64,000 nt of DNA from Bradyrhizobium sp. NAS80.1 (GCF_001908205.1 NZ_LGHL01000005.1:1-64000); one strand, 5' to 3'; shown: positions 51,857 through 61,658, counted from the stretch's first letter. Notes: generated from the letters alone by a model not told the origin. Program-made: numbers and translations.

Positions 51857-52021
51857 AACCCAAAGTATTCCTGGTTCCTCCCGGTGCCGTCGGCATAGGC
51901 GGCTGCCTGGGCGGTCGGCGCGCGACCAACGCCGTGCTGATGATTCCTCGCGGGGGGGCGATTAAAGGGCTCGGCGGTAGGGCAATAGAGCGGGCGTCAC
52001 GAGCAGGCCGCGCACGCCGAG

Positions 52022-52453
52022 CTACTTGGGGCGCTGAACATCGAGGATATCCAACACCGGACAATCCGGTGCGGTGCTGCCCGTGCACCGCGCGACGGTT
52101 CTTGCCAGCAAATGCTCCAGCTTGCGAAGGTCGGCGATCTTGGCGCGGATATCGTTGAGGTGGTGTGCCGAGATCTCACGTACTTCGCGGCATGAGGCCT
52201 TTTCGGGGCCGCCAAGCCGCAGCAAGGTGCGAACCTCGTCGAGCGAGAAGCCAAGTTCGCGCGACCGCCGAACAAAGGCAAGGATGCGTCGCTCAGTCGG
52301 ACCATAAACGCGCCGACCGTTGGCTGCACGCGATGGAGGCGGCAATACCTTGATCTTTTCGTAGTAGCGAATCGTTTCGATGTTCACGCCGGTCAGTTCC
52401 GAAAGCTGCCCGATCGTCAGCTGTTCCGCTCGCGAAGCCGTGATCCGGCGCAT
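52022..52453 (-). CDS. merR: MerR family mercury-type regulator
   Basis: A 143-residue MerR protein. HTH opens LTIGQLSELTGVNIETIRYY, and the dimerisation helix follows. Cysteines in KASCREV and ARCTGSTAPDCPVLD match the three metal-ligand positions of MerR; the last two are eight residues apart, one fewer than in classical Tn21 MerR. Start at 52453. Divergent from merT, whose promoter has the diagnostic 19-base spacer. Confidence 0.85.
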   Translation of the reverse strand: MRRITASRAEQLTIGQLSELTGVNIETIRYYEKIKVLPPPSRAANGRRVYGPTERRILAFVRRSRELGFSLDEVRTLLRLGGPEKASCREVREISAHHLNDIRAKIADLRKLEHLLARTVARCTGSTAPDCPVLDILDVQRPK

Positions 52454-52464
52454 GGCCAATTCCC

Positions 52465-52495
52465 TTGATCCTGTAGTCACTACAGGATGTAGGGT
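52465..52495 (+). promoter_or_regulatory. MerR-type promoter of merT
   Basis: -35 TTGATC (52465-52470) and -10 TAGGGT (52490-52495) separated by 19 bases, the long spacer that MerR untwists. The spacer is occupied by a palindrome of two perfect 10-base arms around one base (52468-52488, arm ATCCTGTAGT). Confidence 0.85.
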
Positions 52496-52502
52496 CGCTT
52501 CC

Positions 52503-52889
52503 ATGACGATCAAGCAAGAGAATACTGCCACGGAGTCCGGCCACGGGCCGGCCCTGCTCGCCTTGAGCGGCATGCTTGGAGCGCTCGCCGCTTCGTCATG
52601 CTGTGTCCTCCCGCTGGTGCTGTTCAGTCTCGGCATCAGCGGCGCGTGGATCGCCAACTTCACTCGCCTGGCGCCGTATCAGCCCTACTTCATTGCGGCG
52701 ACGATCGCTTCCCTTGGTGCCGGTTATTGGCTGGTCTATCGATCCGCAAATCTCGCTTGCGCCGATGGAGAGGCATGTGCGCGCCCGATCTCAAACCGGC
52801 TGGTCAAAGCGGCGCTTATCCTGGCGACCGTGCTGGTCCTGGCCGCACTTGGCTTCGACTTCGTTGCTCCGCTGCTGTTCGACACATGA
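52503..52889 (+). CDS. merT: Mercuric transport protein MerT
   Basis: A 128-residue inner-membrane protein with three helices. The Cys pair of helix 1 is in AASSCCVLPLVLFSLG and the cytoplasmic-loop pair in LACADGEACARP, all needed to relay Hg(II). First gene after the MerR promoter. Starts at ATG 52503. Confidence 0.92.
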   Translation: MTIKQENTATESGHGPALLALSGMLGALAASSCCVLPLVLFSLGISGAWIANFTRLAPYQPYFIAATIASLGAGYWLVYRSANLACADGEACARPISNRLVKAALILATVLVLAALGFDFVAPLLFDT

Positions 52890-52901
52890 AATGGAGGTCC
52901 C

Positions 52902-53186
52902 ATGAACAAGCTCCTCACCCCCTTGGTAATCGCGCTTGCTATGTCGGCATCGTCCACGGCGTTTGCCGCCGAAAAGACGATCACGCTTGCGGTCAAAAAC
53001 ATGGACTGCGCGGCTTGCCCGCACACCGTAAGAGCAAGCCTTGAAGCTGTACCGGGCGTGGTCAAGGTCGCTGTATCGTTCAAGGAGAAGACGGCGATCG
53101 TGACCTTTGACGAGAACAGGGCCGATGTGGCGGCACTCACGACGGCCACCACAAATGCCGGGTATCCTTCGGAGCCCAAGAGCTGA
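52902..53186 (+). CDS. merP: Periplasmic mercury-binding protein MerP
   Basis: A 94-residue heavy-metal-associated protein. Signal peptide (LLTPLVIALAMSASSTAFA) then the ferredoxin-like domain with MDCAACPHTVR (CxxC metal site) and NAGYPSEPKS end. Passes Hg(II) to MerT. 12 bases after merT. Confidence 0.92.
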   Translation: MNKLLTPLVIALAMSASSTAFAAEKTITLAVKNMDCAACPHTVRASLEAVPGVVKVAVSFKEKTAIVTFDENRADVAALTTATTNAGYPSEPKS

Positions 53187-53413
53187 TGAACGCAATGATC
53201 CCTGAATCGGTTATCAGCTGCCCGCATTGCGGCACCTCGAAGTCGGAAACGATGCCGACCGACGCTTGCCAGTTCTTCTACTTGTGCGCAGGCTGCGGCG
53301 CAAAACTCCGCCCAAAAGAGGGTGATTGCTGCGTGTTCTGCTCGTACGGCTCCGTGCCGTGCCCGCCGATGCAAGCCGAGCGTTCGGAGAGTGCTTCATG
53401 CTGCAGCGCTTAG
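53186..53413 (+). CDS. Cys-rich GDCCVxC-type protein
   Basis: A 75-residue cysteine-rich protein (13 Cys). CPHCGTSKSETMPTDAC, LCAGCGAKLRPKEGDCCVFC and SYGSVPCPPMQ are the marks of the small GDCCVxC family seen in mercury operons. Probably binds metal in the cytoplasm. Its start overlaps the merP stop. Closes the mer operon here in the position where merA is often found. Confidence 0.85.
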   Translation: MNAMIPESVISCPHCGTSKSETMPTDACQFFYLCAGCGAKLRPKEGDCCVFCSYGSVPCPPMQAERSESASCCSA

Positions 53414-53586
53414 GCTCGGCAGCCCAGGCGCCAGCACTCTGGCAGTAGCGTAGCCCAGCGTAGAAATCGGCGGGGTCGTACTCTCATCTGCGGGCTCCAT
53501 TCGCGCGGCGTCATCGGGTAGACACACTTCGGCGCAGAGCGCGAGGGCGCGCGCGGCCGGTCGGCCCCAAGCCAAGGGCTTCAGGA

Positions 53587-54249
53587 TCACTCCGGACGCG
53601 CGATAATCTGGTGATGGGCGTCAATCCCGATTTGGCCGCGCTCCGCTCCGTGCGGTTGGCCGCCACTATTGTAAATGACGAGGACGGCATTGTCGTGCGT
53701 CAGCATGCTCGGCAGAGTCACGGTGACGCTGGCGGTGCCGTCGGATTTTGCGGTGAAGCTGTTCGTCTTCCCGGTGCCGTCCATCGGAGTGAACGTGATC
53801 GGCTTCGTATCGAAATGATTCTCGAAGAGGCTGTAGCTCGCGTTCGGCTGCAGGTTCTTGAACGTCGCATTGAGCGTCACCTTGCCGTCCTTCTCCGCAA
53901 TCGTGACGGTACCGGTGGCGGAGAGCCACGACTGGAGATCGAAGCCCAGCGGGTTGTGCTCGGCGTTGAATAGCTTCGACGTCTTGGGATCCTGGTCGAT
54001 GAAAGGTGGCCGAACGCCGGCGACGTGCTTGATGCCCTGCGGACCGGTGGCTTCCGGAGCGGCAGAATCCTCGACGAAGACCTGCGGGTCGAGCGTCTTC
54101 GGCTGCTTGGTTTCCGCCGAGAAGAAAGCCGCGTGCGTGACGAACTCAAGCTTCAGGGGCGAGGCCGCGAAGACACCTCCGACGGAAGCGAAAAGCAGTC
54201 CGGCTGCTGCGGCCGCGGGGACGAGACGTCGTTCGAGCGTTTTGTACAT
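53587..54249 (-). CDS. Secreted protein of unknown function
   Basis: A 220-residue exported protein. Signal peptide (LVPAAAAAGLLFASVGGVFA) then a beta-rich region with SWLSATGTVTIAEKDGKVTL and FKNLQPNASYSLFENHF, near the CHRD/superoxide-dismutase-like exported fold in flavour but without its metal residues. C-terminus HAxx repeats AEHNPLGFD and GAERGQIGIDAHHQI. ATG 54249 chosen because a signal peptide follows at once. Confidence 0.7.
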   Translation of the reverse strand: MYKTLERRLVPAAAAAGLLFASVGGVFAASPLKLEFVTHAAFFSAETKQPKTLDPQVFVEDSAAPEATGPQGIKHVAGVRPPFIDQDPKTSKLFNAEHNPLGFDLQSWLSATGTVTIAEKDGKVTLNATFKNLQPNASYSLFENHFDTKPITFTPMDGTGKTNSFTAKSDGTASVTVTLPSMLTHDNAVLVIYNSGGQPHGAERGQIGIDAHHQIIARPE

Positions 54250-54870
54250 TGGGGTATCGTTGCCTTTAGAGGTGACCGAACGAGCACGCCGCGCCCCCCC
54301 GGCGCCGCGGAGGGCACCAGCGGACACGGAGGCCCGACACCCTCAGTTCGCTGCGTCCCGCCGCGATGTTACCAGCGGAGGCGTCTTTTTTTTTAGTCCG
54401 ACCAGAGGAGCCTATTCGCAGCAGCGGCCAGACTCCTGGGCCGGAGGACACGGAACCGTCCCATAGGAGCAGAAGACGCAGCAATCGCCGTCCGCGGCAC
54501 TCGTTCAGGTGGCGATAATACTCCGGCAGTTGTGTCCAAGGGGCGGTTACGTTCGTGCAGCTCTCGTTTCAAACCTTGCAGTGCGTCCGGCGTTTGCTCC
54601 CGTGGTCGTTGCATCTCTATTTGGACGGGAGCAATTGCGTAGCCAGCGTAGAAATCGGCGGGGGTCTTGTCCGCGATCGCTACGCGTCCGAGCTGCGATT
54701 CGATCAACCACAATTCGGCAGAGCGAGACGCGAAGCATCGCTACGTCGCGGATGACGGTTGGGCACTCGATCCGAAGCGCCGGCCCATAGCTCGGCAAGT
54801 ACGACCCCACATGCGGAGACAGACTGGCGGCCCTATCGTGTGCGGCGGTCCGGCGTGTGACGTGAATGTA
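54250..54870. other. Non-coding or decayed region, no gene seen
   Basis: About 620 bases. Overlapping short frames on both strands lack ribosome sites and family features. It shares a 19-base block (AGCGTAGAAATCGGCGGGG, 54645-54663) with 53457-53475, suggesting remnants of one duplicated sequence. An eight-T run is at 54387-54394. Confidence 0.45.
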
Positions 54871-54884
54871 TTGATCTAGGTCAA
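54871..54884. promoter_or_regulatory. FNR/FixK-like box
   Basis: TTGATCTAGGTCAA, symmetric TTGA-N6-TCAA, about 190 bases before the gene at 55077. It would fit oxygen-limited induction of that gene and perhaps the arylsulfatase (inference). Confidence 0.5.
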
Positions 54885-55076
54885 ACAGCAGAAGGGGCTC
54901 AGTGGGAACGTATGCCGCTGTTATCTCAGTGACGGTGACTAACCCGGAACACCCTGTCTCGAATGCCGTGTCCGGCCTTTGATGCCGATCCAGCGCGAAC
55001 GATTCAGGCGATCGGTGAACTCGACGCCTTCGACAACAGCGTGAAGGCGGCGTCCCATAGGGACGGGAGGCGCGTC

Positions 55077-55367
55077 GTGAGCAAGTCTCGATATCCGCTG
55101 TACCTGACTTTCCTCGTCGTCAGCGGCGTGCTGCAGGGCGGTGACTTTGGGCTATCCGTGGCCACGGCCGCCAACGAGATGCCCAAGGACATGCCCGCCG
55201 CCCAGATCCGTAGCCAAGGGATAGCTTGCGACCGACCGCTGCGCGCCACGCGCGACGTCAAGCAATCAAGGCCGGATCACGAGGTCTGGATTCTGAAATG
55301 CGATAACGAGACCTACAGGATCGCCCGATACCCCGACATGGCAGCCAAGGTAGAGCAGTTGCGATAG
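55077..55367 (+). CDS. Small exported protein of unknown function
   Basis: A 96-residue protein starting at a GTG preceded by GGGAGG at ideal spacing; the 38-codon upstream extension has no site. Hydrophobic N-terminus (YPLYLTFLVVSGVLQGG) then IRSQGIACDRPLRATRD and WILKCDNETYRIARYPDMAA, two Cys. Resembles short periplasmic proteins common in Bradyrhizobium. 46 bases before the arylsulfatase gene, so possibly cotranscribed. Confidence 0.6.
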   Translation: MSKSRYPLYLTFLVVSGVLQGGDFGLSVATAANEMPKDMPAAQIRSQGIACDRPLRATRDVKQSRPDHEVWILKCDNETYRIARYPDMAAKVEQLR

Positions 55368-55413
55368 CGGCATCTGCATCCCTGATGCAGGTGCAGCAGC
55401 AAGGGAGATGATC

Positions 55414-57918
55414 ATGAAAATATCGGCGCTGTTACTTTCTACCGCTTTGGTGTGCGTGCTCGCCATTGTGCCGGCGGCCGCGCAACAGACCACAGGTACG
55501 CCGGGTTCGCCCGCCGCCACGACGACGATCGACGGCCGCTACCTCCCGCCGCCGCCACAGCCGTTCCAAGGTGAGATCAATCTCAACGCGGCGCAGTCGA
55601 AACCTGCGTGGCCCGCTCGAGTCGTGCCACCCAAGGGCGCGCCGAATATTGTCTTGATCCTGACTGACGATGTTGGCTTTGGAGCGCCGTCGACTTTCGG
55701 CGGTGTCATCCCGACGCCCACGCTTGACCGCATCGCTGCTAACGGGCTGCGCTACACGAACGTCCACACAACATCACTATGCTCACCAACGCGCGCGGCC
55801 CTCATCACAGGTCGCAACCATCACTCGGCCGGCTTCGGCGTGATCACGGAGCAGTCCACCGGTTTCCCCGGCTACGACAGCATCATCAAGAAGGATACTT
55901 CGACGATCGGCCGGATCCTTCAGGAAAACGGCTATCGCACGTCGTGGTTTGGCAAGAACCACAACACGCCCGACTGGACCGCGAGCCAAGCCGGCCCGTT
56001 TGACCAGTGGCCGACCGGCATGGGCTTTGAATACTTCTATGGCTTCGTTGGCGGCGACACCAGTCAGTGGCAGCCAAACTTGTTCCGCAACACCACAGCG
56101 ATTTATCCCTATCTCGGGCATCCGGGCTGGAACCTGACCACCGCGATGGCGGATGATGCCGTCCACTGGCTAACCCAGTTGAATGACATCAACCCGTCTT
56201 TGCCGTTCTTCCTCTATTACTGCCCCGGCGGCACGCACGCGCCACACCAGCCGACACCGGAGTGGATCAAAAAAATCGGCGATATGCACCTGTTCGACAA
56301 GGGCTGGAACGCGCTGCGCGACGAGATTTTCGCCAACCAGAAGAAGCTCGGCGTGATCCCGCAGGACGCCAAGTTGACACCTTGGCCGGAGAATTTACTC
56401 AAGAAGTGGGACACGCTGACCGATGAGGACAAGAAGCTTTTCATCCGTCAAGCGGACGTCTACGGCGCCTATCTAGCTTACACTGACCATGAGATCGGCC
56501 GCGTCATCCAGGCCGTCGAAGATATGGGCAAGCTCGATAACACGCTCATTATCTACATCAGCGGCGACAACGGCGCTTCTGCTGAGGGAACGCCCTTGGG
56601 CACACCGAGCGAGGTCATGGCGTTCAATGGTGTCGAGGTGCCCGTGGCCGACCAGATGAAATGGTACGACCTCTGGGGATCCGACCAGACCTATGCGCAC
56701 ATGGCGGTCGGTTGGACTTGGGCGTTTGACACCCCGTTTAAGTGGACGAAACAAATTCCATCCTTCTTTGGCGGCACACGCAACGGCATGGCGATCACCT
56801 GGCCGGGACAAATCACTGACAAGGGCGGCATCCGAAATCAGTTCGGCCATGTGATCGACATCGTGCCGACGCTGCTGGAGGCGACCGGCATTCCCGCGCC
56901 GGTTATGGTCGACGGCATTGCGCAGAAGCCGATCGAGGGCGTGAGTATGGCTTACACGTTCGACAAGGCCAATGCCGACGCGCCCTCGCGGCATCACACG
57001 CAGTATTTCGAAATGATGGGCGTGCAGGGACTGTACAATGACGGTTGGATGCTCAGCGCCGTTCCGCTTCGGGCACCATGGGAATTGGTAGGAAAGGCTG
57101 TCCTTGATCCCGCCAGCGCCTATAAGTTCGAGTTGTACGACGTCCAGCACGATTGGACGCAATACACTGATGTTGCCGCCGCCAATGCTGGGAAGGTGCG
57201 CGAGATGACCGACCTGATGTTTGGCGAGTTTGCCAAGCATCAGGTCCTGCCGCTGGATGCCTCCGCAGCAACGCGCTTGGTGGCTCCGCGACCCAACGCG
57301 GCGGCCGGTCGGCGTCTCTTCACCTACTCTGGCGAGACCGTGACCGGCATTCCTCACGGGGACGCGCCAAACCTGCTCAACACATCCTATACCATCACTG
57401 CCGATATCGACGTCCCGCAGGGTGGCGCGGAGGGTGTGATCCAAACCAATGGCGGGCGTTTCGGCGGCTATGGGCTGTATCTGTTGAAGGGCAAGCCCGT
57501 ATTCGTCTGGAACCTGCTTGACCTCAAACGGATCCGCTGGGAGAGCCCGGACGCTCTGTCGCCCGGCAAGCACACCATCGAGTTCGATTTCAAGTATGAT
57601 GGTCTGGGTTTTGCGACGCTTGCGTTCAACGACATGAGCGGGCTCGGGCGCAGTGGCACAGGCGCACTCAAGGTCGACGGCAAAGTGGTGGCGACGCAGA
57701 CCATGGATCGGACGGTGCCTATTATCCTGCAATGGGATGAGACCTTTGACATCGGGGCAGACACCGGCACGCCGGTGGATGATCGCGACTACCAGGTCCC
57801 GTTTGCGTTCACCGGCAGGATCGACAAGCTGACCGTCGCGCTCGATGAGCCGAAGCTCACGGCCGACGATGTGAGTAAATTGGAGGCCGCCTATCGCGCC
57901 GCGCAGGACGCAAGGTAG
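55414..57918 (+). CDS. Secreted arylsulfatase
   Basis: An 834-residue sulfatase. Signal peptide (ALLLSTALVCVLAIVPAAAQ), metal site NIVLILTDDVGFG, and the signature CSPTRAALITGR with Cys123 to be converted to formylglycine. SWFGKNHN and SGDNGASAEG are further metal-site blocks. A C-terminal region of about 200 residues (after residue 620) is the concanavalin-like domain of long bacterial sulfatases. Cleaves sulfate esters in the periplasm. No formylglycine-generating enzyme gene is in the window. Start 55414 preferred over 55408 for spacing to GGGAG. Confidence 0.92.
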   Translation: MKISALLLSTALVCVLAIVPAAAQQTTGTPGSPAATTTIDGRYLPPPPQPFQGEINLNAAQSKPAWPARVVPPKGAPNIVLILTDDVGFGAPSTFGGVIPTPTLDRIAANGLRYTNVHTTSLCSPTRAALITGRNHHSAGFGVITEQSTGFPGYDSIIKKDTSTIGRILQENGYRTSWFGKNHNTPDWTASQAGPFDQWPTGMGFEYFYGFVGGDTSQWQPNLFRNTTAIYPYLGHPGWNLTTAMADDAVHWLTQLNDINPSLPFFLYYCPGGTHAPHQPTPEWIKKIGDMHLFDKGWNALRDEIFANQKKLGVIPQDAKLTPWPENLLKKWDTLTDEDKKLFIRQADVYGAYLAYTDHEIGRVIQAVEDMGKLDNTLIIYISGDNGASAEGTPLGTPSEVMAFNGVEVPVADQMKWYDLWGSDQTYAHMAVGWTWAFDTPFKWTKQIPSFFGGTRNGMAITWPGQITDKGGIRNQFGHVIDIVPTLLEATGIPAPVMVDGIAQKPIEGVSMAYTFDKANADAPSRHHTQYFEMMGVQGLYNDGWMLSAVPLRAPWELVGKAVLDPASAYKFELYDVQHDWTQYTDVAAANAGKVREMTDLMFGEFAKHQVLPLDASAATRLVAPRPNAAAGRRLFTYSGETVTGIPHGDAPNLLNTSYTITADIDVPQGGAEGVIQTNGGRFGGYGLYLLKGKPVFVWNLLDLKRIRWESPDALSPGKHTIEFDFKYDGLGFATLAFNDMSGLGRSGTGALKVDGKVVATQTMDRTVPIILQWDETFDIGADTGTPVDDRDYQVPFAFTGRIDKLTVALDEPKLTADDVSKLEAAYRAAQDAR

Positions 57919-58101
57919 CTGCGGTCGGTTTTCGGATGACGCGCGATCGCTTCAAATGCACTTTCGGGCCTGAAACGCACACGATGCTTTGAAGAACCCA
58001 GACAGCCCGTTGAAATCGCAGCAAATGCGATTGGCCTCCGAGTGCGCCGAAGAATGGGCATGATCGGAAGAGCGCTTCACACCCTTCCGGATCATGCCTC
58101 A

Positions 58102-58926
58102 CTAACGCTGCGAGAGACGTCTTCCAAATTCATTCGTAACCCCCCGACTGAACCGCAGCGGGGGAAAGCCGGTCATGCGCTTGAACTCCTTCGTGAAATG
58201 GGATTGGTCGTGGTAGGAGTCGTAAATCTCCTGCGCGAACGTATCGTACGGCCGCCTCTGCGCCCAAATTTGATAGAACTTTTGAAAGCGGAAGATCTCG
58301 GCGATGGTCTTGGGGGGCACGCCGACGTGATGCCTGAAAAGCAGGTCCAGGTAACGCCGCGAGTAGCCTGTGCTTTGTTCCAGATCGGCGATCGCTGTCC
58401 TTCCGCCACTGGCTCTGAGCGCGGCTACGCAATAGTCGACGACGGAGTTCTGCTTTTTGCTTCCCTGCAAGCGCCGGAGCAACTGCGCTTGGATGAAACC
58501 GACTTTTTGATCGACGCTTTTCAAGCCGTGTACTTGGTCGATGACTTGCTGTCCCCATTTGCCGAGCAACGTGTCGACAGCCAGATGGCGGTTCGTTGTT
58601 TCTGCCATCGGCACGCCAAAGATTGGAAAGGCGCCGCACGGGTGAAAGTCGATGCCGACCAGACCAGTTTTTTTGGGCTGGGTGCGCAGGAAGGCAGGGC
58701 CATCTCTAACGCCCACGAAATAGACTCCTTTCTCGCGGCCTTCCTCGACCTGTCCGTTCGCAGTCGAGATCATCGAATTTTCGTACGGGATTATAAGCCG
58801 CGAGCAACCGTTGGGGACTGATACAGTCGTGTCGTCTGGCGGCAGGCCAAAGTCGCTCTCGAATACCCACACGGCTTCGACGTGTGCACTGAGCTCGGGT
58901 CTTGGTCTGGCGAACACAACCTTCAT
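58102..58926 (-). CDS. AraC family transcriptional regulator
   Basis: A 274-residue regulator. The N-terminal domain (VVFARPRPELSAHVEAVWVF, PFxxGCSRLIIPYENS) is of the DUF6597-like AraC type. The C-terminal HTH pair is complete: GGRTAIADLEQSTGYSRRYL and SYHDQSHFTKEFKRMTGFPP. Start 58926 (MKVVFARPR) or 58971. Lies between the arylsulfatase and the Mo-hydroxylase operon, converging on the former; it may control the hydroxylase (inference). Confidence 0.88.
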   Translation of the reverse strand: MKVVFARPRPELSAHVEAVWVFESDFGLPPDDTTVSVPNGCSRLIIPYENSMISTANGQVEEGREKGVYFVGVRDGPAFLRTQPKKTGLVGIDFHPCGAFPIFGVPMAETTNRHLAVDTLLGKWGQQVIDQVHGLKSVDQKVGFIQAQLLRRLQGSKKQNSVVDYCVAALRASGGRTAIADLEQSTGYSRRYLDLLFRHHVGVPPKTIAEIFRFQKFYQIWAQRRPYDTFAQEIYDSYHDQSHFTKEFKRMTGFPPLRFSRGVTNEFGRRLSQR

Positions 58927-59437
58927 ATGAGCAACCTGTCGAACTCCTGCCGCTTCATCAGGAGTTAACACGAATGTTGCGCCTCTATTCCGCCAGACTT
59001 CCTTCGGCGCAACTCCCTGGTCTCAAGTTGCTTCTCGCGGCTGTGCCCAATCGCCGCAAGCGGAGTGTCCGACTCCAAACACGCTTGGATGTCTGGTGGT
59101 CATCTCGATATGTCACGCACAATGACGCAATTTCTAGCTGTTCTTCTAGCTCGGCGAGCAACCCTTCGGCGGACTTGCCGGCCGGAGGCTTGAACACCGC
59201 ATTCAGCGTGATAGGGAGCCGAATGCGGAGCCCCGTCAAGTCAAGAAAGCAGCGCGTTCGCCCTCATCCGATCCTGGCCGCACAGAATTTCTCATTTTTA
59301 CAATACGTCGCCGCTTGGACTTGCGAAGTTTGGGCCTGCTCAGGCGACGTCCTGCCTCGCAGAGCACGCGTCTTGGGCGCCGTTTGGGCGGAAGTCGCGC
59401 CAGGGCATCGCGCGGGCATGGGTCAGGAAAGTGTGCA
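58927..59437. other. Intergenic region, no convincing gene
   Basis: About 510 bases between the AraC gene and the Mo-hydroxylase operon; must hold the operon promoter. An 84-codon frame on the minus strand (58985-59239) has no ribosome site or family match and is not called. Confidence 0.45.
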
Positions 59438-61658
59438 ATGACGCATGAGGAACGCAGAGCGCGAGCTCCTGCCTTCATCGCGAGTTCGCGGGCGAAACAC
59501 GAAATCTCCCGGCGCGGCTTTCTTGCTGGTAGCATTGCCGTGCTGACGTCGGGCTCGGCTCTCGCGCAAGGCAGGAATGGCGTGACAAGCCGGCTCAATG
59601 CCTGGCTTCGAATTGCGGCCGACGACACGGTGACGCTGACCGTGTCGCAATCCGAAATGGGCCAGGGCATTTCGACCACCCTTCCAGTCGTTCTTGCCGA
59701 CGAGCTTGGGGCCGACTGGTCGCGTGTTCGTTTCGAGACCGCTGATTTCGATCCGGCGTACCGGCATCCACAATGCAAATGGATGTTCACTGGCAACAGC
59801 GAGTCGGTCTCGACCTTCTATCCGATCATGCGCACGATGGGTGCGGCTGCCCGCCAAATGCTAACGAGTGCAGCCGCCATGCGCCTAGGCGTCGAGGAGA
59901 CCACGCTGCGCGTCGACAACGGACGCATCCATCACGACCCCAGCGGCCGCTCAGTCTCGTTCGGTCAAGTCGCCGCGGAAGCCGCCAAGCTGCCAGCTCC
60001 CGAGGCCCCGACACTCAAATCGCGGGGCGCACTGAAGATGATCGGCAAGCCGCAGCAGCGCATCGACATTCCGTTAAAGGTCGACGGCTCGGCGGTGTTT
60101 GGCATTGACGTGAAGGTTCCGGGCATGGCGATCGCCGCAATCCGCCGGGCACCATCGCAGGGTGGCGTGCTCCTGAGCTATGACGCCGCCGCGATCAAAG
60201 CCAAACCCGGCGTCATCGCCGTCGTTGAAATCCGTTCGGGCCTTGCTGTGGTGGCGGCGCATTATTGGCAGGCGAGGCGCGCGCTCGATGGCGCGCTGCT
60301 GCAGTTTGGTCCGGGTCCGCTCGAGGACTATTCGACGGAAGTCCAGCGACAGCACTATACCGACTTGCTCAGGACGGCGCCGTTCGAGGTGAAGAAGAAG
60401 ACGGGCAATGCCGAGGGCGTGTTGGCGGCGGCCGGCATCGTTCGCGAGGCGACGTTCGAGATCCCGGCGCGGGCCCATGCGACCATGGAGCCGATGAACT
60501 GCACGGCCCATGTAACCGATGATCGCTGCGAACTGTGGATCCCCGCGCAAGGCATCGAGATGATTCACACCGTCGCAAAGCAGACGACGGGCCTGCGCGA
60601 CGATCAAATCATCATGCACCGCACGCTGCTCGGAGGTGGCTTCGGCAGGAGGCTGCTGGCGGACTTCGCGCGCGACGCGATCATCGTTTCCAGGGCCGTA
60701 GGCCGGCCGGTAAAGGTCATCTGGAGCCGCGAGGAGGACATGCGTTATGACGCCTATCGCCCGCCAATGACGCATCAGATTCGTGCGTCGCTGGGCGGCG
60801 GTGGACAGCCGGAGGCGATGACCCATCGCGTGGTCTCCCCGTCGCATATGCTCTACATCCTGCCGCGCCCGGAAACCGTAACCGACTGGACACGCCCCAT
60901 GATGGCGCCCGCGGCCTATGACCAAATGGCCGTTGAGGGACTCCTCGATCCTCCATATTCGTTGCCGAACTACAGGGTTGAGCAATATCGGGTCGAGACG
61001 CCGCTGTCGGTCTCGGTATGGCGGACCACCGGCCATGGGCCGAACCATTTCGTGCTCGAAGGCTTCATTGACGAATTGGCTCATGCGGCGCAGCAGGATC
61101 CGCTCGCCTACCGACTGACATTGGCGACGGCAGACAAGCGGGCACTGGCGGTGCTCACGGCGGTTGCACAGATGTCCGATTGGACCAGCACGCCGCCGGC
61201 CGGGCGTGCGCGCGGCATCGCGCTTGCAAAAGCCTTCAACGGGTACATCGCGCAAGCCGTTGAACTCTCGGTCTCCAACAAGGAGATCGCGGTCCATGAC
61301 GTATGGAGCGCGGTCGATGTCGGCGAAACGCTCGATCCCGGCATTGCCGCCTCGAACATCGAAGGCGGCGTGGTCTTGGGCCTTTCGGGGTTGCGGACCG
61401 AAGTGACCTTCGCCAATGGCGAGGTGCAAGAGACCAATTTCGATGGCTTCGAGCCGGTGCATCTCTGGGAGACGCCACGTATCAAAACGCAGTTCGTTGA
61501 AAGTGGCGCGAAGCCGAGCGGCACCGGCGAACTGGGGGGCGGTCCCGACCCATGCCGCAGTCTGCAATGCCATTTTCGCCGCCACCGGCGAGCGCATCCG
61601 CGCACTCCCGATTTCTCGGAGCGGGTATCGATTTGCCCCAAGCGGAACAGCGTCATGA
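59438..61658 (+). CDS. Molybdenum hydroxylase large subunit (isoquinoline 1-oxidoreductase beta type), frameshifted
   Basis: A 740-residue xanthine-oxidase-family Mo subunit carrying a twin-Arg signal ([15 protein letters not shown]), so it is exported. Mo-cofactor contact motifs include [10 protein letters not shown] and [10 protein letters not shown]. The active-site Glu motif SGTGELG is followed by a G6 run (61534-61539). As sequenced, the frame then shifts and runs into the next gene; removing one G gives [20 protein letters not shown] and a stop at 61658 overlapping the small subunit ATG. It would hydroxylate an aldehyde or N-heterocycle. Start 59438 has AGGAAAG. Confidence 0.9.

Noticed and set aside
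51377-52021. Integrase or att duplicate next to tRNA-Leu
   Set aside because: I looked for a recombinase frame and a second copy of the tRNA 3' end to 64000 and found neither.
54393-54713. 106-codon minus-strand frame
   Set aside because: Runs across a poly-A/T stretch and a region sharing a repeat with 53457; no gene features.
58985-59239. 84-codon minus-strand frame between AraC and Mo-hydroxylase genes
   Set aside because: No ribosome site or family resemblance; Arg-rich tail.
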